From assembly GCF_002101585.1 (NCBI RefSeq), contig NZ_LQOT01000031.1, forward strand, positions 1 to 64,000: a DNA stretch of 64,000 nucleotides, written 5' to 3'. Below the pieces are notes generated by a model. That model ran no database searches, was not told where the DNA came from, and saw only the letters and a program-made list of their open reading frames with translations. The DNA comes from Mycolicibacter engbaekii (GTDB lineage: Bacteria; Actinomycetota; Actinomycetes; Mycobacteriales; Mycobacteriaceae). Shown here one piece after another: positions 46,154 to 56,132 of the stretch. How positions within the stretch are numbered: the stretch's first letter is position 1; every line of letters begins with the position of its first letter. The position numbers and the translations under genes were made by a program.

Positions 46154-46327
46154 ATGCCCGAGTCAGATTCCGCCGCAGACGAGAACAAGCGCAAATTCCG
46201 CGAGGCGCTGGAGCGCAAGAACGCCAAGGCGGCCGGCGGATCCGACCACAAGGACGCCGGAGCCAAGCAGTCCCGGTCGCACGGCCCGGTGGAGAGCCGC
46301 CGGGAGTTCCGCCGCAAGAGCGGCTAG
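46154..46327 (+). CDS. DUF5302 small protein
   Basis: A 57-aa, very hydrophilic protein beginning MPESDSAADENKRKFREALE and ending in SRREFRRKSG. Highly basic tail and no hydrophobic core, so probably disordered. The family is widespread in actinobacteria with unknown role. ATG 46154 is the conserved start; the frame is open farther upstream but without family similarity. Convergent with the DUF732 gene, whose stop follows directly. Confidence 0.8.
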   Translation: MPESDSAADENKRKFREALERKNAKAAGGSDHKDAGAKQSRSHGPVESRREFRRKSG

Positions 46328-46624
46328 TTACTGCACGGGGCACGCGTACTTGCGGGCCACGTCCATCAGGCGCTGATCGGCGCCCGGACCGACGACCCCT
46401 TGGGCCGCCAACTCCCAGCCGATGAACCCGGGAAGGCCGCCTTCGCACGCCTGGTGGGCGACCCGCCACGCGGTGTCGGGGTTCAAGTTGAACCCGTTGC
46501 GTTCCAGGCCCTGCATGTAGGTGTCGAACTCCGGGGTGCCCTGCTCCGGTATCGCACCGGCCACCGGCGCCAAGGCCACAGCGGTGACCGCTGCTGCGAA
46601 GAGAACTGCCACTGCCCGTCTCAT
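46328..46624 (-). CDS. Exported DUF732 protein
   Basis: A 98-aa secreted protein: signal peptide RRAVAVLFAAAVTAVALAPV cut near AGA, then the DUF732 pattern FDTYMQGLERNGFNLN and two Cys (HQACEGG, KYACPVQ) likely forming a disulfide. ATG 46624 behind AGGAGA. Unknown role; mycobacteria have many such proteins. A second copy lies behind narI. Confidence 0.86.
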   Translation of the reverse strand: MRRAVAVLFAAAVTAVALAPVAGAIPEQGTPEFDTYMQGLERNGFNLNPDTAWRVAHQACEGGLPGFIGWELAAQGVVGPGADQRLMDVARKYACPVQ

Positions 46625-46765
46625 GGTCTTTCTCCTAAGAGGTGCGTCCGCTGGATGCTGATTACACGCTCGCACACTCCACCGACACAGACCACCGCAA
46701 CGCTTTGGTCGGCTGCCGTGCTCATTGCCGCCGGCAGCCGGCGGGCGTGGCCCTAGACTGAGCGC

Positions 46766-47365
46766 GTGCCCATGCTGCAGTTGGCCGGAGATCCGCAAGC
46801 CGATGCCCTGCTGAGCGCCGACCCGTTCGCGCTGCTGGTCGGGATGTTGCTGGATCAGCAGATCCCGATGGAGGTCGCCTTCGCCGGTCCGAAGAAGATC
46901 GCCGACCGGATGGGCGGGCTCGACCCGCACGACATCGCCGCGCGCGATCCCGAGGAGTTCGCCGCATTGTTCGCCGAAAAGCCTGCGGTGCACCGGTTCC
47001 CGGGCTCGATGGCGAGCCGGGTTCAGGCGCTGGCCAGGGCGGTCTGCGAGCAGTACGGCGGTGACACGGCCGCCCTGTGGAAGGTCGGGGAGCCCGACGG
47101 CGCGCAGGTGCTCAAACGCCTCAAGGCGCTGCCCGGCTTCGGTGAGCAGAAGGCCCGGATCTTTCTGGCCCTGCTCGGCAAGCAGTACGGGGTGACCCCG
47201 TCGGGATGGCGGGAGGCCGCCGGAGCATACGGTGAAGCAGGCACGCACCTCTCCATCGCCGATGTCGTGGATGCGGCGTCACTGCACGAGGTGCGGTCCA
47301 CCAAGAAGGCCCAGAAACAGGCTGCGAAACAGGCCCGAGAGAGCAAGGGAAAGGCGGCGACGTGA
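46766..47365 (+). CDS. HhH-GPD superfamily base-excision glycosylase (Rv1156 homologue)
   Basis: A 199-aa protein with LLDQQIPMEVAFAGP and the helix-hairpin-helix LKALPGFGEQKARIFLALLG. The conserved Asp normally behind the hairpin appears changed (GWREAAGAYGE), so glycosylase activity is uncertain. M. tuberculosis Rv1156 (195 aa) is in the same place. GTG 46766. Stop overlaps the GTG of the next small gene. Confidence 0.82.
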   Translation: MPMLQLAGDPQADALLSADPFALLVGMLLDQQIPMEVAFAGPKKIADRMGGLDPHDIAARDPEEFAALFAEKPAVHRFPGSMASRVQALARAVCEQYGGDTAALWKVGEPDGAQVLKRLKALPGFGEQKARIFLALLGKQYGVTPSGWREAAGAYGEAGTHLSIADVVDAASLHEVRSTKKAQKQAAKQARESKGKAAT

Positions 47366-47508
47366 AAACTCACCTGAACTGTCCGTGTGGCGAGGCCATT
47401 GTCGGCAAGGACGAGGACGACTTGGTCGACCTGGCCCAGAAGCACCTTGCGGATGCGCATCCCGGCATGAGCTACGACCGGGACGCCATCCTCTTCATGG
47501 CCTACTGA
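47362..47508 (+). CDS. DUF1059-type small protein
   Basis: A 48-aa protein (GTG 47362 to TGA 47508) with CPCGEAIVGKDEDDLVDLAQ, a His-containing KHLADAHPGM and DAILFMAY at the end, which is the DUF1059 pattern with a CxC and two His that could bind metal. Start overlaps the glycosylase stop (GTGA), so the two are coupled. Function unknown. Confidence 0.75.
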   Translation: MKTHLNCPCGEAIVGKDEDDLVDLAQKHLADAHPGMSYDRDAILFMAY

Positions 47509-47512
47509 CGGC

Positions 47513-48523
47513 TCAGGGCACCACCGTCGAGCCGATGGTGGGCAGGAAGTTGCACTGGTGGTCCTTGGTGCTGACCTGACCGAAGATCGTCGACATGATG
47601 CTGCCCGAGCCGGTGTCGACGATCGCGGTCAGCGTCGTCGGCCCTTCGGGGTTGATGTCGCTGCGCGGCTGCAGCGTTGCGCTGCCGGACTTTCCGGTGG
47701 TCAGGTTCACCCACGTGACGTTCAGCGGTAGCTTCTGCGTCTCGGCCGGGCCGGGAGTGCCCACGGCGGTGAACACGTAGGCGGTTTGGCCGGCCCTGGG
47801 GCCCGGCGTCGGGATGGTGGCCGGGCCGGCCACCGACAGCGCGGTGGCGATGACGTTGCCGCCGTCGGCGGAGCAGTTCTGGCCCAGCGACGGGTACATG
47901 AAGTCCTGGGTCGGCGGGGCGTCCGGGCCGAATCCGGCATTGGCGGTCGGCACCGCGTCCTGGCCGGGTGCCACCGATGCGGCGTCGGGAGCCGCCGGGA
48001 CGGCCTCGGCGGGCGCCGGGACGGCCTCGGCGGGCGCGGGCAGCGCTTCGGGGGCGCTGGGCGCCGCCTGGGCGACCGGACCCACCGACTTGGCCGGGTC
48101 GACACCGCTGGGCAGGTGGGCCACCATGCCGGGAGCCGAGCCGGCCGTCGGAACGTGCAGGGGCGACAGTGCCTCGGGCGGCGACTGCACGAACTGCGCC
48201 ACCGAGTCGGCCACCTGCCGGGAGTCGGGGGTGGCGGCGGGGTTTCCGGCGAACGCGGCGGCCGCGGCCATCAGCAGGGAGGTCGCCCCGGCGGGGTCGG
48301 CGGCGGCCTGCTGAATCACCGGGCTCAACTGCTCGATGGCCGGCAGCCCGGGGAATCCCGCGGCGGGCAACGGCAACGCCGGCATGGCCGGGTCGGCCAG
48401 GGCCACCCCGCTGACGGCGCCGAAGACCAGCACGGCCGACGATCCGGCTGCGACGGTGGCCTTGGCGGCGGCGCGCTGCATGGTGAACTGCGGCGTTCCG
48501 AACAGCGTCTTCAGGCGCGACAT
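47513..48523 (-). CDS. Ala/Pro-rich exported protein (Rv1157c-like)
   Basis: A 336-aa protein with a signal-type hydrophobic stretch (AAGSSAVLVFGAVSGVALA, about residues 25-43), an Ala/Pro-rich linker with the repeat EAVPAPAEAVPAAPDA (near 160-185) and a C-terminal beta-domain with two Cys (GQNCSADGG, DHQCNFLP). Same place as the M. tuberculosis Rv1157c/Rv1158c pair, but a single gene. ATG 48523 follows GGGGAAG. Likely cell-wall or secreted; function unknown. Confidence 0.8.
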   Translation of the reverse strand: MSRLKTLFGTPQFTMQRAAAKATVAAGSSAVLVFGAVSGVALADPAMPALPLPAAGFPGLPAIEQLSPVIQQAAADPAGATSLLMAAAAAFAGNPAATPDSRQVADSVAQFVQSPPEALSPLHVPTAGSAPGMVAHLPSGVDPAKSVGPVAQAAPSAPEALPAPAEAVPAPAEAVPAAPDAASVAPGQDAVPTANAGFGPDAPPTQDFMYPSLGQNCSADGGNVIATALSVAGPATIPTPGPRAGQTAYVFTAVGTPGPAETQKLPLNVTWVNLTTGKSGSATLQPRSDINPEGPTTLTAIVDTGSGSIMSTIFGQVSTKDHQCNFLPTIGSTVVP

Positions 48524-48665
48524 GACTTCCCCAATCATCGGCGGTGGCGTCCTGGAAAACGAAGCTAGCTTGTTACTGGTGAGGCTCAAGTGACACGTGT
48601 GTGATTTATAGAACCGTTACGGACCCGAACCTCGACGGTGACCGATCGGCCGTTCGTCTAAAGTC

Positions 48666-49952
48666 GTGCCGGTAGACACCACCCTGGACACCCCGGTTGC
48701 GCCCTCGCGCACATCCCGCCTGATCGCGTGGGCCCCCCTGCTGCTGACCGCCAGCGTCGCGGCGCGCCTGGCCTTGACCTACCTGACCCCGCGCGGCGCC
48801 AACTTCGTCGACCTGCACGTCTACATCAGCGGCGCGGCCGCGCTGACCCGGCCCGGCGGAGTCTACGACTACGTCTACGCCGACCAGACGCCCGACTTCC
48901 CGCTGCCCTTCACCTACCCGCCGTTCGCGGCGGTGGTGTTCTACCCGCTGCACTTCCTGCCGTTCGGCCTGGTCGCCTTCCTGTGGCAGATCGGGACGGT
49001 GGTCGCCCTGTACGGCGTGGTGCGGCTGACCCAGCGCCTGCTGGGCCAGCCGGTGACCGCCGGCCGCCGGATTGATGGGGCGGTCCCAGCTTCGCCTCTC
49101 CTTCGTCGAGCCTCGCTGAACCGCCGGAACGCGATGCTGTGGACGGCGGTCGGGATCTGGATCGAACCGCTGCGCAGCACCTTCGACTACGGCCAGATCA
49201 ACGTGATCCTGGTGCTGGCGGTGCTCGCCGCGGTCAACAGCCGACGATGGTGGGTCTCAGGGCTTTTGGTGGGTCTGGCCGCCGGGGTGAAACTCACCCC
49301 CGCGATCGCCGGGGTGTACCTGGCCGGGGCGCGGCGGTGGGCGGCGGCGGTGTGCTCGGCGGTCGTGTTCGCCGGCACCGTCGCGGTCTCGGTGTGGGTC
49401 ACCGGGGATCAGGCCCGCCGCTACTTCACCGAGCTGCTCGGCGACGCCCACCGGGTGGGCCCCATCGGCACGTCCTTCAATCAGTCGTGGCGGGGCGGGA
49501 TCTCGCGCATCCTCGGCCACGACGCGGGCTACAGCACGCCGGTGCTGGTCGCGATCGGCGTCACCGGGGTGCTGGCGGTGTTGGCCTGGCGGGCGCTCAA
49601 CAGCGGTCCGTCCGGACCCGATCCGCTCGGGTCGCTGCTGGTGGTCGAGCTGTTCGGGCTGTTGGCGTCCCCGATCTCCTGGACGCATCACTGGGTCTGG
49701 CTGGTGCCGCTGATGATCTGGCTGCTGCACGGGCCCCGTGCCGGTCTTCCGGGCGCCCGCGCACTGGGCTGGCTGTGGCTGGCGCTGACCCTGATCGGGG
49801 TGCCCTGGCTGCTGAGCTTCTTCCAGCCGACGATCTGGCAGGACGGCCGGCCGTGGTACCTGGCGTGGGCCGGCCTGGTCTACATCGTCGGCGCGCTGGT
49901 GACCCTGGCCTGGATGGCGGCCTCGCGGGTCAGGTCTGCAGAATCCGGTTGA
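48666..49952 (+). CDS. pimE: Polyprenol-phosphate-mannose-dependent alpha-1,2-mannosyltransferase PimE
   Basis: A 428-aa GT-C (GT87) membrane enzyme that adds the fifth mannose, alpha-1,2-linked, to phosphatidylinositol mannoside AcPIM4 at the periplasmic face. About ten membrane segments; the catalytic Asp of the first loop is in [10 protein letters not shown] (Asp49; Asp58 in the characterised protein). A short basic insert, [15 protein letters not shown] (about residues 141-155), is coded by a repeat also found in the aldehyde dehydrogenase gene. GTG 48666. Same place as M. tuberculosis Rv1159. Confidence 0.93.
   Translation: MPVDTTLDTPVAPSRTSRLIAWAPLLLTASVAARLALTYLTPRGANFVDLHVYISGAAALTRPGGVYDYVYADQTPDFPLPFTYPPFAAVVFYPLHFLPFGLVAFLWQIGTVVALYGVVRLTQRLLGQPVTAGRRIDGAVPASPLLRRASLNRRNAMLWTAVGIWIEPLRSTFDYGQINVILVLAVLAAVNSRRWWVSGLLVGLAAGVKLTPAIAGVYLAGARRWAAAVCSAVVFAGTVAVSVWVTGDQARRYFTELLGDAHRVGPIGTSFNQSWRGGISRILGHDAGYSTPVLVAIGVTGVLAVLAWRALNSGPSGPDPLGSLLVVELFGLLASPISWTHHWVWLVPLMIWLLHGPRAGLPGARALGWLWLALTLIGVPWLLSFFQPTIWQDGRPWYLAWAGLVYIVGALVTLAWMAASRVRSAESG
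49085..49118 (-). repeat. 34-bp dispersed repeat, copy 2 (inside pimE)
   Basis: Reverse complement of this stretch matches 31305-31338 at 30 of 34 bases. It is inserted in frame in pimE in the loop after [14 protein letters not shown], on the opposite strand relative to its copy in the aldehyde dehydrogenase. Confidence 0.55.
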
Positions 49953-50214
49953 TCTCACCGGCCATCGCCACATCCTTGTCGGTGATCCCGCCGGCCGAGT
50001 GGGTCACCAGCACGAAAGTCACGGTGCGCCATCGTATGTCGATGTCGGGGTGGTGATCGGCCGCCTCGGCGCGCTCAGCGACCCGGCGCACCGCCTCGAT
50101 GCCGGCGGGGAACGAGTCGAATTTCACCGTGCGGCGCAACGCGCCGTCGGTGTGCTCCCAACCCGGCAGGCCGGGCAGTGCCTCGGTTATCTGGTCATCG
50201 GTCAACAACGCCAT
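49930..50214 (-). CDS. phhB: Pterin-4-alpha-carbinolamine dehydratase
   Basis: A 94-aa enzyme that dehydrates 4a-hydroxytetrahydropterin. The active site motif HHPDIDIRW (EAADHHPDI) and the late [11 protein letters not shown] are present. It converges on pimE with a 23-nt overlap at the 3' ends. Same place and size as M. tuberculosis Rv1159A. Confidence 0.92.
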   Translation of the reverse strand: MALLTDDQITEALPGLPGWEHTDGALRRTVKFDSFPAGIEAVRRVAERAEAADHHPDIDIRWRTVTFVLVTHSAGGITDKDVAMAGEINRILQT

Positions 50215-50247
50215 ACCTGACCGTAGGACGGTATAGCCTCACACGCC

Positions 50248-50655
50248 ATGCCCTCCCAGATCGTCGTCGCCGGAGCCGTCGTCGCGCCGTCGCCGGCGGG
50301 GCCTGCGGTGCTGATCGCGCAGCGTCGCCGCCCACCGGAGCTGGCCGGTCGCTGGGAGCTGCCGGGCGGCAAAGTCATGCCCGGCGAGAGCGAACCGGCC
50401 GCCTTGGCGCGCGAGCTCGGCGAAGAACTGGGCCTGGACCCCGAGGCGATCACCGTGGGGGAACGCCTGGGCGCGGATGTGGTGCTGAACCCGCAGATGA
50501 TCCTGCGCGCCTACCTTGTACGGCTCAGCGCCGGCGAGCCGCAGCCGCATGACCATCAGGCCCTGCGCTGGGTGACGGCTGTGCAACTGCTCGACGTTGA
50601 CTGGGTACCTGCCGATCGGGCTTGGCTGTCCGAGCTGGCTCGGGCACTCTGGTGA
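50248..50655 (+). CDS. mutT2: Nudix (d)CTP/8-oxo-GTP pyrophosphatase MutT2
   Basis: A 135-aa Nudix hydrolase. The Nudix box GGKVMPGESEPAALARELGE continues to EELG at residues 40-62 with all metal-binding Glu. Removes oxidised or modified nucleotides from the pool. Same place as M. tuberculosis MutT2 (Rv1160). ATG 50248; 33 nt from the divergent dehydratase gene. Confidence 0.93.
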   Translation: MPSQIVVAGAVVAPSPAGPAVLIAQRRRPPELAGRWELPGGKVMPGESEPAALARELGEELGLDPEAITVGERLGADVVLNPQMILRAYLVRLSAGEPQPHDHQALRWVTAVQLLDVDWVPADRAWLSELARALW

Positions 50656-50799
50656 AAACGCTCTGTTAAATCTCGCCCTGCAAAAGGGTCGTTGAGCGAT
50701 ATATCCCGCTACGCTGGTGTTTCGGGCCTGAAATGGTGTGCGGCGGCTCCGGACTGCACATGACCCGTCGGAGCGCGGCTACCGCCTAAGGAGATCCCG

Positions 50800-53700
50800 A
50801 TGACACGTACAGCGCGACCGCCCACCGCGCACATCGGAGGGCCGTTCGAGCAACTGCTCGGACGCAGCGGCCGGTTCTTCACCCCCGGCCAGGTCTCGCC
50901 GGACGGGCGCACCGTCACCCGTCGGGGTGGGCGCGCGGCCGACGTCTTCTACCGGGACCGCTGGAGTCACGACAAGGTGGTGCGGTCCACCCACGGGGTC
51001 AACTGCACCGGATCGTGCTCCTGGAAGATCTTCGTCAAGGACGGCATCATCACCTGGGAGAACCAGGCCACCGACTATCCCTCGGTGGGCCCGGACCGCC
51101 CCGAATACGAACCCCGCGGCTGCCCGCGCGGCGCCTCGTTCTCCTGGTACTCCTACTCGCCGACCCGGGTCCGCTACCCCTACGCCCGCGGCGTGCTGGT
51201 GGAGATGTTCCGCGAGGCCAAGGCGCGCCTGGGCGACCCGGTGGCGGCCTGGGCGGACATCCAGGCCGATCCCGAGCGCCGGCGCACCTACCAGCAGGCG
51301 CGCGGCATGGGCGGGCTGGTTCGGGTGAGCTGGGCCGAGGCCACCGAGATGGTCGCCGCGGCCCACGTGCACACCATCAAAACCCATGGGCCCGACCGGA
51401 TCGCGGGGTTCTCGCCGATTCCGGCGATGTCGATGGTGTCCTATGCCGCCGGGTCGCGCTTCATCCAGCTGCTCGGCGGGGTGATGTCGTCGTTCTACGA
51501 CTGGTACGCCGACCTGCCGGTCGCCTCACCTCAGGTGTTCGGCGACCAGACCGACGTCCCGGAGTCCGGGGACTGGTGGGACGCGGCGTATCTGATGATG
51601 TGGGGCTCCAACGTCCCGATCACCCGCACCCCCGACGCGCACTGGATGGCCGAGGTGCGTTACCGGGGCACCAAGGTGGTCTCCGTCAGCCCGGACTACG
51701 CCGACAACACCAAATTCGCCGACGAGTGGATGCCCTGTGCGGCCGGCACCGACGGCGCACTGGCCATGGCGATGGGCCACGTGATCCTCACCGAGTGCTA
51801 CGCCGAACGCGAAGTCCCGTTCTTCGCCGACTTCGTGCGCCGCTACACCGACCTACCCTTCCTGATCAAACTGGAGTCCCGCGACGGCCGGCTGGTTCCG
51901 GGCAAGAACCTGACCGCCGCCGACCTGGGCGGAGAGCTTGCGGCAACAGAGAACTCGGCGTTCAAGCCGGCCCTGCTCGACGAGGTCACCGACGCCGTGG
52001 TGGTACCGCACGGCTCGCTGGGCTTCCGCTGGGGCGACGACGGCATGGGCAAGTGGAACCTCGACCTCGGCGAGCTGCGGCCGGCGTTGAGCGTCAAAAG
52101 CCCCGCGGCGCGCAACGGCGATCAACCCACCGCCCTGGTCTGGCTGCCCAGCTTCGACACCGTGACCGGCCACGGCACCGCTGTCGAACGCGGGGTCCCG
52201 GTGCGCCAGGTCGGCGAGCACCTGGTCTGCACGGTGTTCGACCTGATGCTGGCCAACTATTCGGTGCGCCGGCCCGGGCTGCCCGGCCAGTGGCCCACCG
52301 GATACGACGACGCCACACAGGTCAACACCCCGGCCTGGCAAGAGCCGATCACCGGTGTCTCGGCCGCCCAGGCGATTCGAGTCGCCCGCGAATTCGCCCG
52401 CAACGCCGAGGAATCCGGCGGCCGCTCGATGATCATCATGGGCAGCGGCATCTGCCAGTGGTTCCACGGCGACGCCACCTACCGGGCGGTCCTGGCGTTG
52501 CTGATGCTCACCGGCGCGATGGGCCGCAACGGCGGCGGCTGGGCACACTATGTCGGCCAGGAAAAGGTGCGCCCGCTGACCGGATGGCAGACCATGGCCA
52601 CCGGCAATGACTGGTCGCGGCCGCCGCGCCAGGTGCCGGGCACCTCGTATTGGTACGCACACACCGATCAGTGGCGCTACGACGCCTACGGGGCGGACAA
52701 ACTCGCAACGCCGCTGGGGCGCGGCCGATTCGACGGCCGGCACACCATGGACATCCTGGCCTCGGCCACGGCCATGGGGTGGAGCCCGTTCTATCCGCAG
52801 TTCGACCGCTCCACGCTGGAGGTGGCCGACGAGGCCGCCGCCGCCGGTCGCGACGCCGGCGACTACGTCGCCGAGCGACTCGCCTCCGGTGAGCTCAAAC
52901 TCGCGGTCACCGATCCCGACGACCCGGCGAACTGGCCGCGGGTGCTGACGGTGTGGCGGGCCAACCTGATCGGGGCGTCCGGCAAGGGCGGAGAGTACTT
53001 CCTCAAGCATCTGCTGGGCACCGACGCCAGCGTGATCGGACAGCCGCCCACCGGCGGGGTCAAACCGGCCGATGTGCGCTGGGACCGCGACATTCCGGAG
53101 GGCAAGCTCGACCTGCTGATGTCGATCGACTTCCGGATGACCTCGACCACCTTGCTCTCCGACATCGTGCTGCCGGCGGCCACCTGGTATGAGAAGGCCG
53201 ACCTGTCGTCGACGGACATGCATCCCTACGTGCACTCGTTCAGCGCCGCGATCGACCCGCCCTGGGAGACCCGCAGCGACTACGACGCCTTCGGGGCGAT
53301 CGCCCGGACATTCAGCGCGCTGGCGGCCAAGCACCTGGGCGTCCGCGATGACGTGGTCCTCACCGCCATGGCGCACGACACCGCCGATGCGATGGCCTGC
53401 CCCGACGGCACCGAGCGCGACTGGCTGCGCAGCGGCCAGACGCCGATTCCGGGCAAGACCATGCCGAACGTGACGGTGGTGCAACGCGACTACACCGCGA
53501 TCTTCGACAAGTGGCAGTCGTTGGGGCCGCTGGTGGACACCCTCGGAATGACCACCAAGGGCTACACGGTCTTCCCGAACGAAGAGGTCGAGGACCTGGC
53601 CGCCCGCTTCGGGGTGCTGACGTCCGGGGCGGGGGAGGGGCGCCCGGCGCTGACCACCGCGACGCGGATGTGCGACACCGTGCTCGCGTTGTCGGGCACC

Positions 53701-54522
53701 ACCAACGGCCGGCTGGCGACCGAGGGTTTCCGGGAGCTGGAGAAGCGCACCGGCCGGCAGCTGGCGCACCTGTCGGAGGGCAGTGCGGAGAAGCGGATCA
53801 CCTACGCCGACACCCAGGCGCGCCCGGTGCCGGTGATCACCAGCCCGGAGTGGTCCGGTAGCGAGACCGGCGGGCGGCGTTACGCGCCCTTCACCATCAA
53901 CATCGAGTGCCTCAAGCCGTTTCACACCCTGACCGGCCGGATGCACTTCTACACCGCCCACGACTGGATCGAGGAGCTCGGCGAACACCTGCCGGTATAC
54001 CGCCCGCCGCTGGACATGGTGCGGCTGTTCGACGCCCCCGAACTGGGTGCGGCCGCAGACGGCATCGGCATTACCGTGCGCTACCTGACGCCGCATTCGA
54101 AGTGGTCCTTCCACTCCACCTACCAGGACAACCTGTACATGCTGTCGCTGTCGCGGGGCGGCCCGACCATGTGGATGAGCCCCGGCGATGCCGCGAAAAT
54201 CGGTGTCAGGGACAACGACTGGATCGAAGCGGTCAACGTCAACGGGGTGTTCGTCGGACGCGCGATCGTCAGCTCGCGGATGCCCGACGGGGTGGTGTTC
54301 GTCTATCACGTGCAGGAACGCACCGTCGACACCCCGCGGGCCGAGACCAACAACAAGCGGGGCGGCACGCACAACTCGCTGACCAGAATCCGGGTCAAGC
54401 CCAGTCATCTCGCCGGGGGCTACGGCCAGCACGCGTTCGGGTTCAACTATCTGGGCCCGACTGGAAACCAGCGCGACGAGGTGACCGTGGTGCGGCGGCG
54501 CAGTCAGGACGTGAGGTACTGA
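50800..54522 (+). CDS. narG: Respiratory nitrate reductase alpha subunit NarG
   Basis: A 1240-aa molybdenum bis-MGD subunit that reduces nitrate to nitrite on the cytoplasmic side of the membrane. The N-terminal iron-sulfur site is seen as THGVNCTGSCSWKIF with a later Cys in EPRGCPRG; the molybdenum Asp region follows (VSPDYADNTKFADEW). Same length as mycobacterial NarG (M. tuberculosis 1232 aa). ATG 50800 after AAGGAG. First gene of narGHJI; the 144-nt leader holds a possible -10 TACGCT but no clear partner box. Confidence 0.97.
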   Translation: MTRTARPPTAHIGGPFEQLLGRSGRFFTPGQVSPDGRTVTRRGGRAADVFYRDRWSHDKVVRSTHGVNCTGSCSWKIFVKDGIITWENQATDYPSVGPDRPEYEPRGCPRGASFSWYSYSPTRVRYPYARGVLVEMFREAKARLGDPVAAWADIQADPERRRTYQQARGMGGLVRVSWAEATEMVAAAHVHTIKTHGPDRIAGFSPIPAMSMVSYAAGSRFIQLLGGVMSSFYDWYADLPVASPQVFGDQTDVPESGDWWDAAYLMMWGSNVPITRTPDAHWMAEVRYRGTKVVSVSPDYADNTKFADEWMPCAAGTDGALAMAMGHVILTECYAEREVPFFADFVRRYTDLPFLIKLESRDGRLVPGKNLTAADLGGELAATENSAFKPALLDEVTDAVVVPHGSLGFRWGDDGMGKWNLDLGELRPALSVKSPAARNGDQPTALVWLPSFDTVTGHGTAVERGVPVRQVGEHLVCTVFDLMLANYSVRRPGLPGQWPTGYDDATQVNTPAWQEPITGVSAAQAIRVAREFARNAEESGGRSMIIMGSGICQWFHGDATYRAVLALLMLTGAMGRNGGGWAHYVGQEKVRPLTGWQTMATGNDWSRPPRQVPGTSYWYAHTDQWRYDAYGADKLATPLGRGRFDGRHTMDILASATAMGWSPFYPQFDRSTLEVADEAAAAGRDAGDYVAERLASGELKLAVTDPDDPANWPRVLTVWRANLIGASGKGGEYFLKHLLGTDASVIGQPPTGGVKPADVRWDRDIPEGKLDLLMSIDFRMTSTTLLSDIVLPAATWYEKADLSSTDMHPYVHSFSAAIDPPWETRSDYDAFGAIARTFSALAAKHLGVRDDVVLTAMAHDTADAMACPDGTERDWLRSGQTPIPGKTMPNVTVVQRDYTAIFDKWQSLGPLVDTLGMTTKGYTVFPNEEVEDLAARFGVLTSGAGEGRPALTTATRMCDTVLALSGTTNGRLATEGFRELEKRTGRQLAHLSEGSAEKRITYADTQARPVPVITSPEWSGSETGGRRYAPFTINIECLKPFHTLTGRMHFYTAHDWIEELGEHLPVYRPPLDMVRLFDAPELGAAADGIGITVRYLTPHSKWSFHSTYQDNLYMLSLSRGGPTMWMSPGDAAKIGVRDNDWIEAVNVNGVFVGRAIVSSRMPDGVVFVYHVQERTVDTPRAETNNKRGGTHNSLTRIRVKPSHLAGGYGQHAFGFNYLGPTGNQRDEVTVVRRRSQDVRY

Positions 54523-54524
54523 CC

Positions 54525-56132
54525 ATGAAGGTGATGGCGCAGCTGGCCATGGTGATGAACCTGGACAAATGTATTGGTTGCCATACCTGTTCGGTGACGT
54601 GCAAACAGGCCTGGACCAACCGCGAGGGCACCGAATACGTCTGGTTCAACAACGTCGATACCCGCCCCGGCGGGGGCTATCCACGCACCTACGAAGACCA
54701 GAGTCGCTGGAAGGGCGGCTGGACCAAGGACCGCAAGGGCCGGCTGCGGTTGCTGGCCGGCGGCCGCGTGCACAAGCTGCTGAACATCTTCGCCAACCCC
54801 AACCTGCCGCAGCTGACCGACTACTACGAGCCGTGGACCTACGACTACGAGAACCTCACCGCGGCACCGCTGGCCGACACCATCCCGGTCGCCGAGCCCA
54901 AGAGCTCGATCACCGGCGAGCCCCTGAAGATCCAGTGGGGCCCCAACTGGGACGACAACCTGGCCGGCGCGCCCGAAAACCTGGTCAACGACCCGGTCCT
55001 GGCGAAGGTCAGCGACCGGATCACCAGCGAGCTCAAAGAGACCTTCATGTTCTACCTGCCACGGATCTGCGAGCACTGCCTGAACCCGTCGTGCGTCGCG
55101 TCGTGCCCGACGGGGGCGATCTACAAGCGCGAAGAAGACGGCATTGTGCTCGTCGACCAGGACCGCTGCCGCGGCTGGCGGCTGTGCGTGTCGGGATGCC
55201 CCTACAAGAAGGTGTACTTCAACCACAAGACCGGCAAGGCCGAGAAGTGCCACTTCTGTTACCCGCGCATCGAAGTCGGGCTGCCGACCGTCTGCTCGGA
55301 GACCTGTGTCGGCCGGCTGCGCTACATCGGCCTGGTGCTCTACGACGCCGACAAGGTGCTCGAGGCGGCGTCGGTCGACAACGACGCCGATCTGTATCAC
55401 GCGCAGTGCGAGGTGTTCCTCGACCCGACCGACCCGGCGGTAATCGCCGGAGCGCGGGCCGAGGGGATCTCCGACACCTGGATCGAGGCCGCCGCGCGTT
55501 CGCCGATCTACGCGCTGATCAACACCTTTCGAGTGGCGTTGCCGCTGCATCCGGAGTACCGCACCATGCCCATGGTCTGGTACATCCCGCCGCTGTCGCC
55601 GGTGGTCGACGCGGTCAGCCGGGACGGCCACGACGGCGAGGATCTGGGCAACCTGTTCGGGGCGCTGGAGGCGTTGCGCATCCCGATGGCCTACCTGGCC
55701 GAACTGTTCAGCGCCGGCGACACCGCGGTGGTCGAGAGCGTGCTGCGCCGGCTCGCTGCGATGCGCTCCTATATGCGCGACATCAGCTTGGGACGGGACA
55801 CCCAGCCGCACATCCCCGCCGCGGTCGGCATGACCGAAGAGCAGATGTACGACATGTATCGCTTGCTGGCGATCGCGAAGTACGAAGAGCGCTATGTGAT
55901 TCCCACTGCCTACAGTCAGCAGGCGCACGACCTGGAGCACCTGGGATGCTCGATCACCGGCGGGCCGGACGCACAGGATCCGTTCGTCGGCGCCGGTGTC
56001 GGAGAGGCCGCGAAATCCTCGTTTCACCTGGTGGAAAACGGGCACGCGCAACGTCCCCAGGGCCGGACCAACCTGCTCAACTGGGGCGGCGGCCAGCGGG
56101 CCGTGCCGGAGATGTTCCCGGAGCGACACTGA
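54525..56132 (+). CDS. narH: Respiratory nitrate reductase beta subunit NarH
   Basis: A 535-aa iron-sulfur subunit passing electrons from NarI to NarG. Four Cys clusters are visible: DKCIGCHTCSVTCKQAW, HCLNPSCVASCPTG, CRGWRLCVSGCPYKK and KCHFCYPR with SETC. The Trp in CRGWRLC replaces one Cys, as expected for the 3Fe-4S centre of NarH. ATG 54525, 2 nt after the narG stop. Confidence 0.97.
   Translation: MKVMAQLAMVMNLDKCIGCHTCSVTCKQAWTNREGTEYVWFNNVDTRPGGGYPRTYEDQSRWKGGWTKDRKGRLRLLAGGRVHKLLNIFANPNLPQLTDYYEPWTYDYENLTAAPLADTIPVAEPKSSITGEPLKIQWGPNWDDNLAGAPENLVNDPVLAKVSDRITSELKETFMFYLPRICEHCLNPSCVASCPTGAIYKREEDGIVLVDQDRCRGWRLCVSGCPYKKVYFNHKTGKAEKCHFCYPRIEVGLPTVCSETCVGRLRYIGLVLYDADKVLEAASVDNDADLYHAQCEVFLDPTDPAVIAGARAEGISDTWIEAAARSPIYALINTFRVALPLHPEYRTMPMVWYIPPLSPVVDAVSRDGHDGEDLGNLFGALEALRIPMAYLAELFSAGDTAVVESVLRRLAAMRSYMRDISLGRDTQPHIPAAVGMTEEQMYDMYRLLAIAKYEERYVIPTAYSQQAHDLEHLGCSITGGPDAQDPFVGAGVGEAAKSSFHLVENGHAQRPQGRTNLLNWGGGQRAVPEMFPERH

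Noticed and set aside
50656..50799. narG promoter TTGAGC/TACGCT
   Set aside because: The two boxes are only 12 nt apart, too close for a standard promoter; not listed as a feature.
51853..54432. 859-codon open frame antisense to narG
   Set aside because: Mirror of narG codon bias; no motifs, composition typical of antisense GC-rich frames.
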